Below are positions 26,098 to 35,208 of a DNA stretch of 64,000 nucleotides, piece by piece (the first letter of the stretch is position 1; every line of letters begins with the position of its first letter). Under the pieces are notes generated by a model that did no database searches, was not told where the DNA came from, and saw only the letters and a program-made list of their open reading frames with translations. Origin of the DNA: Natrinema sp. SYSU A 869. Its GTDB lineage: Archaea > Halobacteriota > Halobacteria > Halobacteriales > Natrialbaceae. The position numbers and the translations under genes were made by a program. The DNA lies in NCBI RefSeq assembly GCF_019879105.1, contig NZ_CP082249.1, positions 620,001-684,000 on the forward strand. The letters are read 5' to 3'.

Positions 26098-27251
26098 GCG
26101 TGTTCTTCGACGAACGCCTCGATCCGGTTGAGCGCCTGCCGAAGGTCCTCGAGCCCGGTCGCGTAGGAGACTCGGAGGTGCCCCTCGAACCCGTCGCCGA
26201 AGATATCGCCAGGGACGACGGCGACGCCCTGTTCGCGCAGGACCGCCTCGGCGAATTCCTCCGCGGTGAATCCCTCGGGGACCTCGGGGAAGCAGTAGAA
26301 CGCGCCCTTGGCCTCGAAGACATCCATCCCAATCTCGCGGAACCGCGAGAGGACGAACTGCCGGCGGCGGTCGTACTGCTCGACCATGTCCTGAACGTCG
26401 CTCGCACAGGAGTCCAGAGCCTCGATTGCGGCGTGCTGGGCCGTCGTCGGCGCAGAGAGCATCGTGTACTGGTGGATCTTGTTCATCGCACCGATGGCAT
26501 CGGCGGGGCCGAGGGCATAGCCCAGCCGAAGCCCGGTCATCGCGTGGGCCTTCGAGAAGCCGTTGAAAACGATGGTCCGCTCGCGCATCCCCTCGAAGCT
26601 CGCGATCGAGGTATGTTCGCCGTCGTAGGTCAGCTCGGCGTAGATCTCGTCGGAGAGGACCGTCAGGTCGTTCTCGCGGGCGAATTCCGCGACCGGCTCG
26701 AGGTCCTCGGCAGGCATGATCGCGCCTGTCGGATTGTTGGGATAACAGAGGACGAGCATGTCCGCGTCGGCGGCACCGGCCTCCTCGAGGGCCTCGACGG
26801 TCAGCCGAAAGTCGTCTTCCTCTTTCGTCGGCACGGGGAGGACCTCCCCGCCGGCGAAGATGACGCCGGGTTCGTAGGAGATGTAGGCCGGCTGGGCGAT
26901 CGCGACCGTATCGCCCGGGTTGACGAAGGCCCGGAAGGCAAGATCGACCGCCTCGCTCGCGCCCGCTGTGACGATGATCTCCTCGTCGGGGCCATACCCC
27001 AGATCGAATCGGTCGGCGACGTAGTCGGCGATCGACTCACGAAGCTCGCGCTTCCCGCGGTTGGCCGTGTAGGAGGTCTTTCCCTGCTCTAAAGACGTGA
27101 TCGCGGCGTCGCGGGCTACCCACGGCGTCGCGAAATCGGGTTCGCCCACGCCGAGCGAGATGACCTCGTCGCGTTCCTCGGCGATCTCGAAGAAGCGCCG
27201 AATCCCCGAGGGTGGCACCGTCTGCACGCGGTCTGACAGTTCGAACGTCAT
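26094..27251 (-). CDS. PLP-dependent aminotransferase (class I/II)
   Basis: A 385-residue fold-type I aminotransferase of the archaeal AspB-like group. Seen are the pocket segments TSYTANRGKRELRES, CYPNNPTGAI (Asn-Pro-x-Gly), LSDEIYAEL (Asp that contacts the pyridine N) and the Schiff-base Lys in FNGFSKAHAMTGLRLGYA, with the carboxylate-binding Arg in LRVSYATGLEDL. It starts 2 bp after an Lrp-family regulator gene, with which it forms an operon; the regulator probably senses an amino acid related to the enzyme's substrate. Aspartate or another amino acid is likely, but specificity cannot be set. Confidence 0.88.
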   Translation of the reverse strand: MTFELSDRVQTVPPSGIRRFFEIAEERDEVISLGVGEPDFATPWVARDAAITSLEQGKTSYTANRGKRELRESIADYVADRFDLGYGPDEEIIVTAGASEAVDLAFRAFVNPGDTVAIAQPAYISYEPGVIFAGGEVLPVPTKEEDDFRLTVEALEEAGAADADMLVLCYPNNPTGAIMPAEDLEPVAEFARENDLTVLSDEIYAELTYDGEHTSIASFEGMRERTIVFNGFSKAHAMTGLRLGYALGPADAIGAMNKIHQYTMLSAPTTAQHAAIEALDSCASDVQDMVEQYDRRRQFVLSRFREIGMDVFEAKGAFYCFPEVPEGFTAEEFAEAVLREQGVAVVPGDIFGDGFEGHLRVSYATGLEDLRQALNRIEAFVEEHA

Positions 27252-27253
27252 GG

Positions 27254-27739
27254 TCAGGGTGAGAACGAGAGGCGGTCGTCGCCCTCGCCGTCGCCGAGTT
27301 CAATCCCGTTCTCCTTGTAGGAGGTCATCACATAGTGAGTGACCGTCTGGGTGATCTCGGGGACGGGCGCGACCTTCTCGCTGATGAACTGCGAGACCTC
27401 GCGGATGGAGTCTCCCTCGACTTCCATGTCGAAGTCGTAGTCGCCGCTGATCAGCCGCAGGGCCTTGACCTGCGGGAACCGCGCGAGGCGCTCCGCGATA
27501 TCGTCGTACCCCGTCTCGCGGTCGAGCGTGACGTTCAACTCGACTTCGGCGCGGACGCGTTCGTCTTCCAGCTTGTCCCAGTCGACGACCGCCTGGTAGC
27601 CCCGGACGAGGCCCGCTGCCTCGAGCTCCTCGATGGTCGCCTCGACCTCGTTCTCCTCAAGGTCGGTCATTCGCGCGATATCCGCCGTGGAGTAGCGCGC
27701 GTTCTCACGAAGCAACTCGAGCACCTCGCGTTCGCTCAT
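27254..27739 (-). CDS. Lrp/AsnC family regulator
   Basis: A 161-residue regulator starting MSEREVLELLRENARYSTAD. The winged helix spans about 1-60 (ARMTDLEENEVEATIEELEA) and the ligand-binding RAM domain about 70-140 with the family segment VKALRLISGDYDFDMEVEGD. The frame is open upstream, but ATG 27739 gives the normal length. It precedes the aminotransferase by 2 bp, the usual layout for local control of amino-acid metabolism. Confidence 0.88.
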   Translation of the reverse strand: MSEREVLELLRENARYSTADIARMTDLEENEVEATIEELEAAGLVRGYQAVVDWDKLEDERVRAEVELNVTLDRETGYDDIAERLARFPQVKALRLISGDYDFDMEVEGDSIREVSQFISEKVAPVPEITQTVTHYVMTSYKENGIELGDGEGDDRLSFSP

Positions 27740-27865
27740 ACCGCGTGAAAGCGCGAGCGCGAGTAAAGTTCTAACGTTGTTCGTCCGCCATCTGGATGGC
27801 GTCCGAGGACGGGCACGTTTCGCTCCCAGTAAAGGGTCCGAGGTGCGCAACCGCTGCGACAGAGA

Positions 27866-28609
27866 TCAGCGGCGGTTCCGTATGAGCTGGCGTATGGATT
27901 TGCGACCCGGCTCTTCAATTGCCGATTCGGAAATAACATAGTCGATACTCTCCTGAGGGAGATAGACGTACTTCCCTAATTTCGTCTTGTCAAGTTCGCT
28001 CCACCGGGCGTGCTCACCTTCGAACGCTCGTACCGAGTCCTCCGTTATGAGATGCGGCGCACCGATCAGTAGATCTCCGTGGGTGTCTCCCGCATACGAC
28101 CGATAGCCAGCAATTTCCGTTCCGTTGTGCAATTTCACCCGCAGTTGGACTCGCGGTTCGGGGTGGTGCTCTCGGTTCTCTTCCTGAATCGAGTTCCGCA
28201 GGAAATACTCCCAAGCGTTGTCGCGCGTTTTAGTACCCCGTCCCGGTGACTCGACCAGTTTGTCGCATCCCTTCCCGAATGCGTATCCCAACGCTACCCC
28301 AAGGAGAAGGGCTATCAAATATCCCGACGCGAGCAGTCCCCAACTCGTAGAAAATACCGGGCCGGTCTCCGTAATACCGAGGGACGCTAACCTGAGGCGA
28401 CCGAACATAGAGACGAAGAATAACACGAACAGAACTGAGAGAACGGTCCCACTCGCGAGTAGCGACCACGCGGTTTTTTCGAATTCGTCGGTAGTTCCAC
28501 TCAGAGACTGGCTGCTGTACAGGGCAGTTTTCAGGCTCAGAAATCCCGGGAGGAGAAAGAAAAATGCATACAAGAGATCGAGCGCGGGAAACTGGAGCGC
28601 GGAAACCAT
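27866..28609 (-). CDS. DUF6338-type membrane protein
   Basis: A 247-residue protein with an N-terminal helix LDLLYAFFFLLPGFLSL, two more helices (LLASGTVLSVLFVLFFVSMF and LLASGYLIALLLGVALGYAF), and a soluble C-terminal half that resembles an SH3-like barrel: VQLRVKLHNGTEIAGYRSYA and KYVYLPQESIDYVI. This arrangement matches my memory of DUF6338. It is coupled with a small acidic gene upstream (11 bp gap). Members often lie in defence or stress islands, but I cannot assign a role. Confidence 0.7.
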   Translation of the reverse strand: MVSALQFPALDLLYAFFFLLPGFLSLKTALYSSQSLSGTTDEFEKTAWSLLASGTVLSVLFVLFFVSMFGRLRLASLGITETGPVFSTSWGLLASGYLIALLLGVALGYAFGKGCDKLVESPGRGTKTRDNAWEYFLRNSIQEENREHHPEPRVQLRVKLHNGTEIAGYRSYAGDTHGDLLIGAPHLITEDSVRAFEGEHARWSELDKTKLGKYVYLPQESIDYVISESAIEEPGRKSIRQLIRNRR

Positions 28610-28620
28610 CGACAGTGTTG

Positions 28621-28869
28621 TTACGGTCCGTTTCGGGTGGGATTCTTATCTTGTAGTACATCGATGACCGTCGCGGCCTCGGGCTCACGTTCCAGAACCC
28701 TTAATGTAGAGAAGACGACCTCGTGTATTTCGTCCGCTTGTACCTCCTCCAGCGTGGCTTCATCCACTTCGTCCTCGACACTGTCGAGGAGATGTTGCAT
28801 GATTTCGTCATCGAACTCGTCTCCGCGAGATCGCTCGGTCATACTTTTTCGTGCACTTCCAGACGCCAT
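28621..28869 (-). CDS. Small acidic hypothetical protein
   Basis: An 82-residue helical acidic protein, MASGSARKSMTERSRG..., containing DEIMQHLLDSVEDEVDEATL and EIHEVVFSTLRVLEREPEAA. An AAGGAGAT sequence directly before ATG 28869 supports that start; ATG 28842 is an alternative. It is upstream of the DUF6338 gene by 11 bp and probably co-expressed with it. I do not recognise the family. Confidence 0.6.
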   Translation of the reverse strand: MASGSARKSMTERSRGDEFDDEIMQHLLDSVEDEVDEATLEEVQADEIHEVVFSTLRVLEREPEAATVIDVLQDKNPTRNGP

Positions 28870-29049
28870 ATCTCCTTGTCACGGCTACTAACCAGTACGT
28901 CTCATCCATATTCGTGTCTCCATAAGTGTGGCCGCGCTGCTCCGTTGTCGGAGACCGGTTCCGGCACTCCCCGCGGACAGTCCGTCCTGAGACTGATCGA
29001 CTAAATGCACGTACTCTCGGGCCCTCGGCGGTTGGTTAGGCGGCCGAAT

Positions 29050-29718
29050 TCACCGATAGTTCTTGAACAGCAGCGCCCGCACGTCGTCTTTCGTCTGAAC
29101 CTGCTCGCTCGAGCCGTCGGGGAGTTCGACGGTGTACCGGAAGTCCGCCGAGCCCGATTCCGACCACTTGTCGTCGTGGGTCTCGAGCAGGCTCATCATC
29201 TCGTCTAACATGTCGTCGTCGTCAGCCGACCCGTCGCCGTCGTCGCTGGCGTCCTCGTCGTCGCCATCGTCGGCGTCCGGTTCATCCCCGCTATCATCCG
29301 ATTCTCCCTCGGTGTCGTCCAATGAATCGGACGGCTCCGTCTCGCTCGAGTCGTCGATATCTGACTCGCCTGGACCGTTCGACTCGGACTCGCGGTCGTC
29401 GTCCGCGTCAGCTTCGTCGCCCTCGTCCGCGTCGGCCTCCGTCGTCTCGTCTTCGATATAGGAGACCTCCTCGAGTTCATGGGGGTCTGTCCCTCCGTCG
29501 ATGGCTGCCCCGACGGACGCGGCGACGTCGTCGGTGGCCGAGGACTCGAACTCGCCGTCGGCCTCGAGTTCGATCTCCTCATCGAGATTGTCGATCAGGA
29601 ACTGGACGGCGTCCTGTTCGCGGACGAAGCCGTACTTGCCGACAACCGATTCGGAGATCTCCTCGCGGAGGTACTGGATGAACGCGTACTGTTCGTCGGT
29701 GACCTCGAGCGTCTTCAT
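29050..29718 (-). CDS. Hypothetical with long acidic linker
   Basis: A 222-residue protein in three parts: a helical N-terminal domain of about 55 residues (KTLEVTDEQYAFIQYLREEI...), a low-complexity Asp/Glu/Ser linker of about 115 residues, and a C-terminal domain of about 45 residues (DKWSESGSADFRYTVELPDG ... VRALLFKNYR). The two end domains are conserved-looking and could bind one another or a partner, the linker behaving as a disordered tether suited to high salt. No recognised family. It is monocistronic, divergent from the thioredoxin-like gene. Confidence 0.7.
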   Translation of the reverse strand: MKTLEVTDEQYAFIQYLREEISESVVGKYGFVREQDAVQFLIDNLDEEIELEADGEFESSATDDVAASVGAAIDGGTDPHELEEVSYIEDETTEADADEGDEADADDDRESESNGPGESDIDDSSETEPSDSLDDTEGESDDSGDEPDADDGDDEDASDDGDGSADDDDMLDEMMSLLETHDDKWSESGSADFRYTVELPDGSSEQVQTKDDVRALLFKNYR

Positions 29719-29800
29719 ACCCTGTCGATGCGGCCGGGGGTACTAATATGTAAGTCGTCACGGTCGTCCCCGCGTTGCCGCCCCGAGCGAGCCGACCGCT

Positions 29801-30406
29801 GTGAACGTGACGATTAAGGACGAACGGGCCAAAGCGCTGGATATGGTTCTCAAAGAATCCGAATCCGAACTCGAGGCCGGCGATACTGCCCCCGAGTTCG
29901 AACTTGAGGGCGTCGACAGGGAGACGTACTCGCTCGAGTCGTTCACCGATGACGAGGCGCTGCTGGTCGTGTTCACGTGCAACCACTGTCCGTACGCGCA
30001 AGCGAAGTTCGACCTGCTGAACGAGTTGGCCGATGAGTACGTTGACGTCTCGGTCGTCGGAATCAATTCGAACGATGCCGAGGAGTACCCCGACGACTCC
30101 TTCGAGCGGATGCAAGAGTTCGTCACGGACGGGCGGATCGACTACGATGCGTACCTCCGAGACGAGAGTCAGGCGGTCGCCCGATCCTACGGCGCGGTCT
30201 GTACGCCGGATCCGTTCCTGTTCGCGCGCGAAGACGGCAAGTTTAGGCTGGCGTATCACGGCCGGCTTGACGACGCGCCCAATCCCGACGACGAACCGAG
30301 CCGCTATCAGATCCGCGAGGCCATCGACGCCGTCTTGGCCGACGAAGCGGTCGACCTCGAGTGGCAGCCGTCTCGCGGCTGTTCCATCAAGTGGAACGAC
30401 GAGTAA
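29801..30406 (+). CDS. Thioredoxin-fold (TlpA/AhpC-like) protein
   Basis: About 201 residues with an AhpC/TlpA core: GDTAPEFELEGVDRETYSLE, then the active-site region VVFTCNHCPYAQAKFDLLNE with CNHC as the redox motif and the cis-Pro region AVCTPDPFLFAREDG. The CNHCPYA pattern is typical of a haloarchaeal thioredoxin-family group. Start is GTG 29801 or ATG 29843; I cannot decide. It is likely a cytoplasmic thiol oxidoreductase or peroxiredoxin-like enzyme; no signal peptide is seen. Confidence 0.8.
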   Translation: MNVTIKDERAKALDMVLKESESELEAGDTAPEFELEGVDRETYSLESFTDDEALLVVFTCNHCPYAQAKFDLLNELADEYVDVSVVGINSNDAEEYPDDSFERMQEFVTDGRIDYDAYLRDESQAVARSYGAVCTPDPFLFAREDGKFRLAYHGRLDDAPNPDDEPSRYQIREAIDAVLADEAVDLEWQPSRGCSIKWNDE

Positions 30407-30500
30407 GACGCCCCTCGAACCGCTGTTTTCGACGGATTCGCTTCAGAGACAGCGCATCGTTCGGCCCCAGACTTTAGTCGCGGGCCGGTGTGGGCAGCGT

Positions 30501-31289
30501 ATGAGTCAGGAACCGCGCGGCAATGCGCTCCGCGAGACGCTCGCGGCCGGCGAGGTCGCACTCGGCGTCCTCGAGAATACCTACAGCCCGACGGTCGTCG
30601 AACTCTACGCGGCGCTGGGCGTCGATTTCGTCTGGATCGACCTCGAGCACGGCGGGCCGAGTCCGCGGGACGCCGGCAAACTGGAGGAACTGCTCCGGGC
30701 GGCTGACGGCACCGACACGGAGCTACTGGTCCGCGTTCCCGACACCGATCCATCGCTGGTCCGGAAGGTCCTCGATGCCGGCGTCCGGAACGTCTTCCTC
30801 CCGCGGGTGGGCAGTAGCGAGGAACTCGAGGCGGCGGTGCGAGCGGGGCGGTTCGAGTACGACGGCGAGCCCGGCCGGCGCGGCATGGCGAACCCGCGTG
30901 CCAGTCGCTGGGGGCTGACCGACGAGTACGTGACCAGCGAGGACGAGTCGGCCGTCATCGGCGTTACGGTCGAAACCCAGTCGGCCCTCGACGACCTCGA
31001 CGACATCCTCGCGGTGCCAGAACTCGGCTTCGTCTTCATCGGCCCACTCGATCTCTCGGTCTCGCTAGGTCATCCGGGCGAATTCGACCATCCAGAAGTC
31101 GAGGAGGCCGTCGAGACGATCCGATCGGCCGCCGTCGAGGCCGACGTTCCAGTGGGTGGGCTCGGCTTCGGCATGGACGACGTCAACGAGAAAGCGGAGA
31201 ACGGCTACCAGCTGCTGAATATCGGCACGACGACCGGTGCGTTGCAGTCGTCCGTCACCGGGTGGCTGGACGACTACGACGGCGAGTAA
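30501..31289 (+). CDS. HpcH/HpaI-type aldolase
   Basis: A 262-residue class II aldolase-like (beta/alpha)8 protein from ATG 30501. It shows FVWIDLEHGGPSP (metal and acid/base region), LLVRVPDTDPSLVRKVLDAG, VRNVFLPRVGSSEE and VETQSALDDLDDIL then FIGPLDLSVSLG. Family members cleave 2-keto-3-deoxy-type acids to pyruvate and an aldehyde. The open frame extends well upstream, but the upstream part overlaps the previous gene and lacks coding bias. Substrate unknown. Confidence 0.87.
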   Translation: MSQEPRGNALRETLAAGEVALGVLENTYSPTVVELYAALGVDFVWIDLEHGGPSPRDAGKLEELLRAADGTDTELLVRVPDTDPSLVRKVLDAGVRNVFLPRVGSSEELEAAVRAGRFEYDGEPGRRGMANPRASRWGLTDEYVTSEDESAVIGVTVETQSALDDLDDILAVPELGFVFIGPLDLSVSLGHPGEFDHPEVEEAVETIRSAAVEADVPVGGLGFGMDDVNEKAENGYQLLNIGTTTGALQSSVTGWLDDYDGE

Positions 31290-31344
31290 CTCGATCCCCT
31301 GGCCTGTACCAAACCGATTCGAAACTTCGGTCGAGCCGACCGCG

Positions 31345-32463
31345 TTACCGCTGAACGGCGCGCCGGTACTGGACCGGCCACGAATTCGCGACCTCGTCCG
31401 GATCGCGCTCGAGATCGCCGGACGCGCGGAGTCCGAAGTACGGATCGCGCAGGAACTCCCGGCCCACGAGCACGAGGTCGGCGCGGCCGTTGCGGACCAG
31501 CGCGTCGGCCTGCTCGGGTTCGGTGACGCCGCCGACCGCGCCGACGGCGACGTCGGCACCCTCACGGACTTGTTCTGCTAGCGGCACCTGAAAGTTCGGT
31601 CCCCCTGGGACCGCCTGTTCGGGGTGGAGCCCGCCCGAACTCACGTCGACCAGATCGACGCCGAGATCGGCGAGATCGTCCGCCAGTCGCACCGACTGCT
31701 CGATGTCCCACGACTCGCGGTCGTCGAGCCAGTCCGTCCCGGAGATGCGGACGAAGACCGGCTTGTCGTCCGGCCAGACCTCGCGGACGGCCGCGACGAC
31801 CTCGCGGACCAACCGCGTTCGATTCTCAAAGCTGCCGCCGTAGTCGTCTTCGCGGGTGTTCGTGACCGGGGAGAGGAACTCGTGGAGCAGGTAGCCGTGG
31901 GCCGCGTGGACCTCTGCGATTTCGAACCCGGCATCGAGCGAGCGTTCGGCCGCCGCACGATAGGCATCGATGACGCCCTCGATATCGTCCTGGTCGGCCT
32001 TCCGTATCGCCGGGCGGTCGCCGTCGAACGGCGGGTAGGCGTCGGGCGACGGAGAGAGCACCTCCCAGCCAGACGCACCGCTGGGTCCGGTCTCGTCGGA
32101 CTGGATCGGGACATGACCCTCCCAGGGCCGTTCCTTGCTGGCCTTGTGGCCCGCGTGGGCGAGCTGAATTGCTGGCACCCCGCCCTGGTCGCGGACGAAC
32201 TCGGTGATCGGCTCGAGCGCGGTCGCGTGCTCGTCGCTCCAGATTCCCAGATCGTGGGGTGTGATCCGACCCGCCGGTGAGACGGCGGTCGCTTCGGTCA
32301 TGACGATCCCGGCACCGCCGACGGCTCGACTCCCGAGGTGGACGCGGTGCCACTCGGTTGCGAGCCCGTCCGGATCACAGGAGTACTGACACATCGGCGA
32401 GACAGCGATTCGGTTCTTCGTCTCGCGGTCACGCAACGATAACGGAGAGAGTAGATCAGCCAT
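31345..32463 (-). CDS. Old Yellow Enzyme family NADH:flavin oxidoreductase
   Basis: A 372-residue FMN-dependent ene-reductase of the YqjM-like group, starting MADLLSPLSLRDRETKNRI. Motifs: VSPMCQYSCDPDG, VMTEATAVSPAGR, IQLAHAGHKAS with the FMN/substrate histidine, EVHAAHGYLLHEFLSP and the YGGSFENR signature, plus the phosphate-binding VGAVGGVTEPE and RADLVLVGREFLRDP. These enzymes reduce activated C=C bonds with NAD(P)H. The start chosen is ATG 32463; the upstream open stretch is not coding-like. Confidence 0.9.
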   Translation of the reverse strand: MADLLSPLSLRDRETKNRIAVSPMCQYSCDPDGLATEWHRVHLGSRAVGGAGIVMTEATAVSPAGRITPHDLGIWSDEHATALEPITEFVRDQGGVPAIQLAHAGHKASKERPWEGHVPIQSDETGPSGASGWEVLSPSPDAYPPFDGDRPAIRKADQDDIEGVIDAYRAAAERSLDAGFEIAEVHAAHGYLLHEFLSPVTNTREDDYGGSFENRTRLVREVVAAVREVWPDDKPVFVRISGTDWLDDRESWDIEQSVRLADDLADLGVDLVDVSSGGLHPEQAVPGGPNFQVPLAEQVREGADVAVGAVGGVTEPEQADALVRNGRADLVLVGREFLRDPYFGLRASGDLERDPDEVANSWPVQYRRAVQR

Positions 32464-32601
32464 CGCCGGGTATAGCCACGTCGGAGAGAAAACAGCCGTG
32501 GAGGGAGAGGGGTTTGCCGGATCGCGTTCGAACGACACGAACGCTGTCCGCCGGTGAGCGCCTCCACACCCACTTATCCCGATCGCTGCCCCACCACCGA
32601 T

Positions 32602-32913
32602 ATGGTATCGGGCACACCCCTCCGGAAGCGATTCGACGCCGACCGCCCCGTCGTCGGCGTGGTACACCTTCCACCGCTCCCCGGTGTACCGGATTTCGAC
32701 GGCGATCGCGACGCCGTCCGAACCCGCGCGCTCGAGGATGCCACCCGCCTTAAGGCGGGCGGTGTCGATGGGATCATTCTCGAGAACTTCGGCAACGCGC
32801 CGTTTCATCCCGAGGACGTGCCGAAACACGTTGTCGCGGAGATGACTGCCGTCGCGACGGCCCTGACCGACGCCGTCGACGTGCCGGTCGGGATCAATGT
32901 GCTCCGAAACTAA
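32602..32913 (+). pseudogene. btpA: btpA, 5' part cut by element insertion
   Basis: The first 103 codons of a BtpA-family TIM-barrel protein (COG0434), from ATG 32602: TPLRKRFDADRPVVGVVHLP, VDGIILENFGNAPFHPEDVP and VDVPVGINVLRN, then a TAA supplied by the element. The remaining 176 codons start at 46286, 13.4 kb away; joining the two parts at the shared CTCCGAAAC restores a 279-residue protein in frame. An acttatcc TATA-like box about 28 bp upstream predicts a leaderless transcript. The BtpA role in archaea is not established. As it stands the product lacks more than half of the barrel and is very likely inactive. Confidence 0.88.
32902..32910 (+). other. Left attachment core of the integrative element
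   Basis: CTCCGAAAC, coding Leu-Arg-Asn in btpA, is repeated exactly at 46277-46285. The sequence to its left is btpA and to its right is element DNA. The flanking base differs on each side, so the core is 9 bp. Confidence 0.8.
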
Positions 32914-32971
32914 ACCCCAAAACTGGGACCATAGACTGCATCCGCGATCGGAGTAGGCTTCTTACTCAGAT

Positions 32972-33496
32972 TTACCGATCGAACTTCCCCAGCGACAAAT
33001 CAACCGTTCGAGTCACAGCGCCATCGAGATACCTCATCCGTGCTGTCTCAACGAACCGAGTAACCTGCCCGGGACGCGGACCCCAGTGTGCAATATTCAT
33101 CCCGAGTTCCTCTTCTAACATGTGTCCGGCCACAAGACTCACCAGTGACGCAAGAACCAACGCAGCAAGCCATCCATTCGGACCTGTGAGGATAACGAGC
33201 GCGACTGGAAGCGAAGAATAGAGCGTGTACGCCGGGAGGTTATACAGAATTGATGTCTTCACGCTGAGGAGGTACGCTGTAAAACCGTACAATCCGAGTA
33301 AGAGTCCAAGGTCTCCATACCACACGAGGAGCCGAGGTGCTTCATCCAGACTTAAGAAATGGACGTTGAGTGCAATCGTATTTGTGAACACGGTCACTCG
33401 GCTTACGTAGTGCTTCTCGACGGCGAATCCAACGACCAGTAATGCGAGAACCGGGAGGTTATGCCCAAATAAACGGACGAGTGCGTCAATCAGCAT
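32972..33496 (-). CDS. Element membrane protein
   Basis: A 174-residue protein with about four or five hydrophobic helices (NLPVLALLVVGFAVEKHYVS, LLVWYGDLGLLLGLYGFTAY, LYSSLPVALVILTGP, WLAALVLASLVSLVAGHML) and a soluble C-terminal 50 residues. It is the gene nearest the left attachment site, downstream of the integrase on the same strand after a 106-bp gap. I recognise no family. A role in entry exclusion, transfer or membrane association is possible but unsupported. Confidence 0.65.
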   Translation of the reverse strand: MLIDALVRLFGHNLPVLALLVVGFAVEKHYVSRVTVFTNTIALNVHFLSLDEAPRLLVWYGDLGLLLGLYGFTAYLLSVKTSILYNLPAYTLYSSLPVALVILTGPNGWLAALVLASLVSLVAGHMLEEELGMNIAHWGPRPGQVTRFVETARMRYLDGAVTRTVDLSLGKFDR

Positions 33497-33602
33497 ACTA
33501 TCAGTAATATAACCTCATCACTTTCAATACAACGTTCTGAATATCGTATAGCCTGATAGAATCATCAGTGGTCAGTACGCAGACGCACTTGCTGTGTCGA
33601 GA

Positions 33603-34727
33603 TCACAGCAGCTTGTAGATGTACTCGAGATACCGATTCTCGATGTCCTCGTAATATGCATGAACGTAATCGTCGATCGCCTCGCGGTTCTTGCCGGTCT
33701 TATCCCCTCGCATGTACTTGACGAGTTCGCGGCTCAGCTCTTGGTCGATCATCCAATAGGTCGTGAACCGGTGCCGTCCGAAATGTGACGTGACAGCGCG
33801 ATACTCGTCAGTCTCGCCATACTCGTCCTCCGGGAACGCATCACTCCATGCTCGGTTGATTGGCTTCTCGTCGGATAACTGCCGGTGGCCCGCTTTCGAT
33901 AGGAACACCCACGGGGATCCGGTATCCGGCCGAATCAACAGGTACCGAATCAGTACCTGCCGCATCTCGTCATCGAGCGGCAAGAGCCGCGGCCGTTTGC
34001 TCTTGTTCCCCTTTCGCTCGTGGCAAGACGGAATATAGATCACGTTGTCCCGATCGCGGAGTTTGTCGTGGGTCCCGAGGTCGGGATAATGATCGTTGAG
34101 ATCAGCGTGCTCCAGTGCGATGTCTTGCAGTTGAATATTCTGTATTTCGCCCGCCCGAAGCCCTAACTTGAGCTGGGAAATGACGATCGCCCGATCTCGA
34201 ATATGGAGAAGATCCTGTAGCTGCTCCCGTAGTTCGGATTCATCAATCCGGGGAAGTTCCTTCTTGATCGAACTGCTCCCGAGCGATTCCTTCTCGAGCG
34301 CGATCGCAAACGGATTGAAATCCGTTGAATGTGGAAACATCGACTCTCGTTGCCAATACTCCCAAACGCGATCGAGGTGCTGGATCTGTTTGCGGATCGT
34401 ACTCGGCTGGTGGTCGTAGTCGTCGCGAAGTACCCGGATGAATCGTCGAGCATGTCCTTCTCCCGGCAATGCTGGATGCCGACCCTCTTCTTCCATGAAT
34501 TCGATCCAGTAACGGAAAGTACGCTCGTACGAACCGCGGGTCCTTGGCGCAAGGTCATCGGGCTCAAGAATCTCTGCGATGAATGCCTGAAACGGCTTGT
34601 ATTCATCCAGATCCTCGAATTTCGGTATGTACTCGACGAGTGGATCGTTGTCTGCTTTCCCGCCGGTTGCCGCTGCGATCTCCTGCCGGAGCGTATCGAT
34701 GGCTTCTGTGTCAGTAGGTTCACTCAT
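33603..34727 (-). CDS. int: Tyrosine integrase, SNJ2-type
   Basis: A 374-residue tyrosine recombinase from ATG 34727. The SAM-like core-binding domain spans about 45-160 (LAPRTRGSYERTFRYWIEFM). Catalytic residues are Arg in KLGLRAGEIQNIQ, Lys in HERKGNKSKRP, the HxxR box SHFGRHRFTTYW and the nucleophile Tyr in the AIDDYVHAYYED region. It is the last gene of a coupled trio; its ATG overlaps the preceding stop by 8 nt. Pleolipovirus SNJ2 encodes the same trio, where the two small proteins assist the integrase. It lies 0.7 kb from attL, as expected for an integrase that made this insertion. Confidence 0.88.
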   Translation of the reverse strand: MSEPTDTEAIDTLRQEIAAATGGKADNDPLVEYIPKFEDLDEYKPFQAFIAEILEPDDLAPRTRGSYERTFRYWIEFMEEEGRHPALPGEGHARRFIRVLRDDYDHQPSTIRKQIQHLDRVWEYWQRESMFPHSTDFNPFAIALEKESLGSSSIKKELPRIDESELREQLQDLLHIRDRAIVISQLKLGLRAGEIQNIQLQDIALEHADLNDHYPDLGTHDKLRDRDNVIYIPSCHERKGNKSKRPRLLPLDDEMRQVLIRYLLIRPDTGSPWVFLSKAGHRQLSDEKPINRAWSDAFPEDEYGETDEYRAVTSHFGRHRFTTYWMIDQELSRELVKYMRGDKTGKNREAIDDYVHAYYEDIENRYLEYIYKLL

Positions 34728-35208
34728 TGATCTCACGTGAGCCGTAACGATCGAGTTTCTCCTCCCATACCCGTCGGGCCGCGCTTTCAGGGACGGTCGC
34801 AGCCATCACGACCGGGTGGTAGCGGTGTGGATGATCAACGCGCCACTGAAGGTGATCATAGAACGATTCGAGACGAACCCAATATGGCTGGTACGCTGTT
34901 CGCGACTCCATTCGATCGAGTAACCCGGAGATGAATGTCTCGACATCAGTCGGCGTCGCAAGCGCGTGATGTCGGCCACGGTCCTCCATGTGTTCCTTCC
35001 AATACCGCTCGCAGCGCTCGCTGTTCTGAATATATCTGTCCGAGTCGTAACCGACTGTCTCACGCTCATACTCGATAAACTCGGACCATACGTCGCGGCC
35101 TTCGTATTCGGCGGCTTGATTCTCGAGTCGATACCGATCTGGGACATCGGCGAGCCGCTTGTAGACGCCAATCCGGTTACGCGGATCAACTGGCTTCTGC
35201 TTGGCCAT
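34720..35208 (-). CDS. Integrase accessory protein (SNJ2 Orf2-like position)
   Basis: A 162-residue protein from ATG 35208 (MAKQKPVDPRNRIGVYKRLA). The body resembles an integrase core-binding (SAM-like) domain without a catalytic domain: YIQNSERCERYWKEHMEDRG, TPTDVETFISGLLDRMESRT and WVRLESFYDHLQWRVDHPHR. This suggests it binds DNA or the integrase. Its start overlaps the preceding stop (TAATG) and its stop overlaps int by 8 nt. Assignment to the SNJ2 Orf2 role rests on position and size. Confidence 0.75.
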   Translation of the reverse strand: MAKQKPVDPRNRIGVYKRLADVPDRYRLENQAAEYEGRDVWSEFIEYERETVGYDSDRYIQNSERCERYWKEHMEDRGRHHALATPTDVETFISGLLDRMESRTAYQPYWVRLESFYDHLQWRVDHPHRYHPVVMAATVPESAARRVWEEKLDRYGSREINE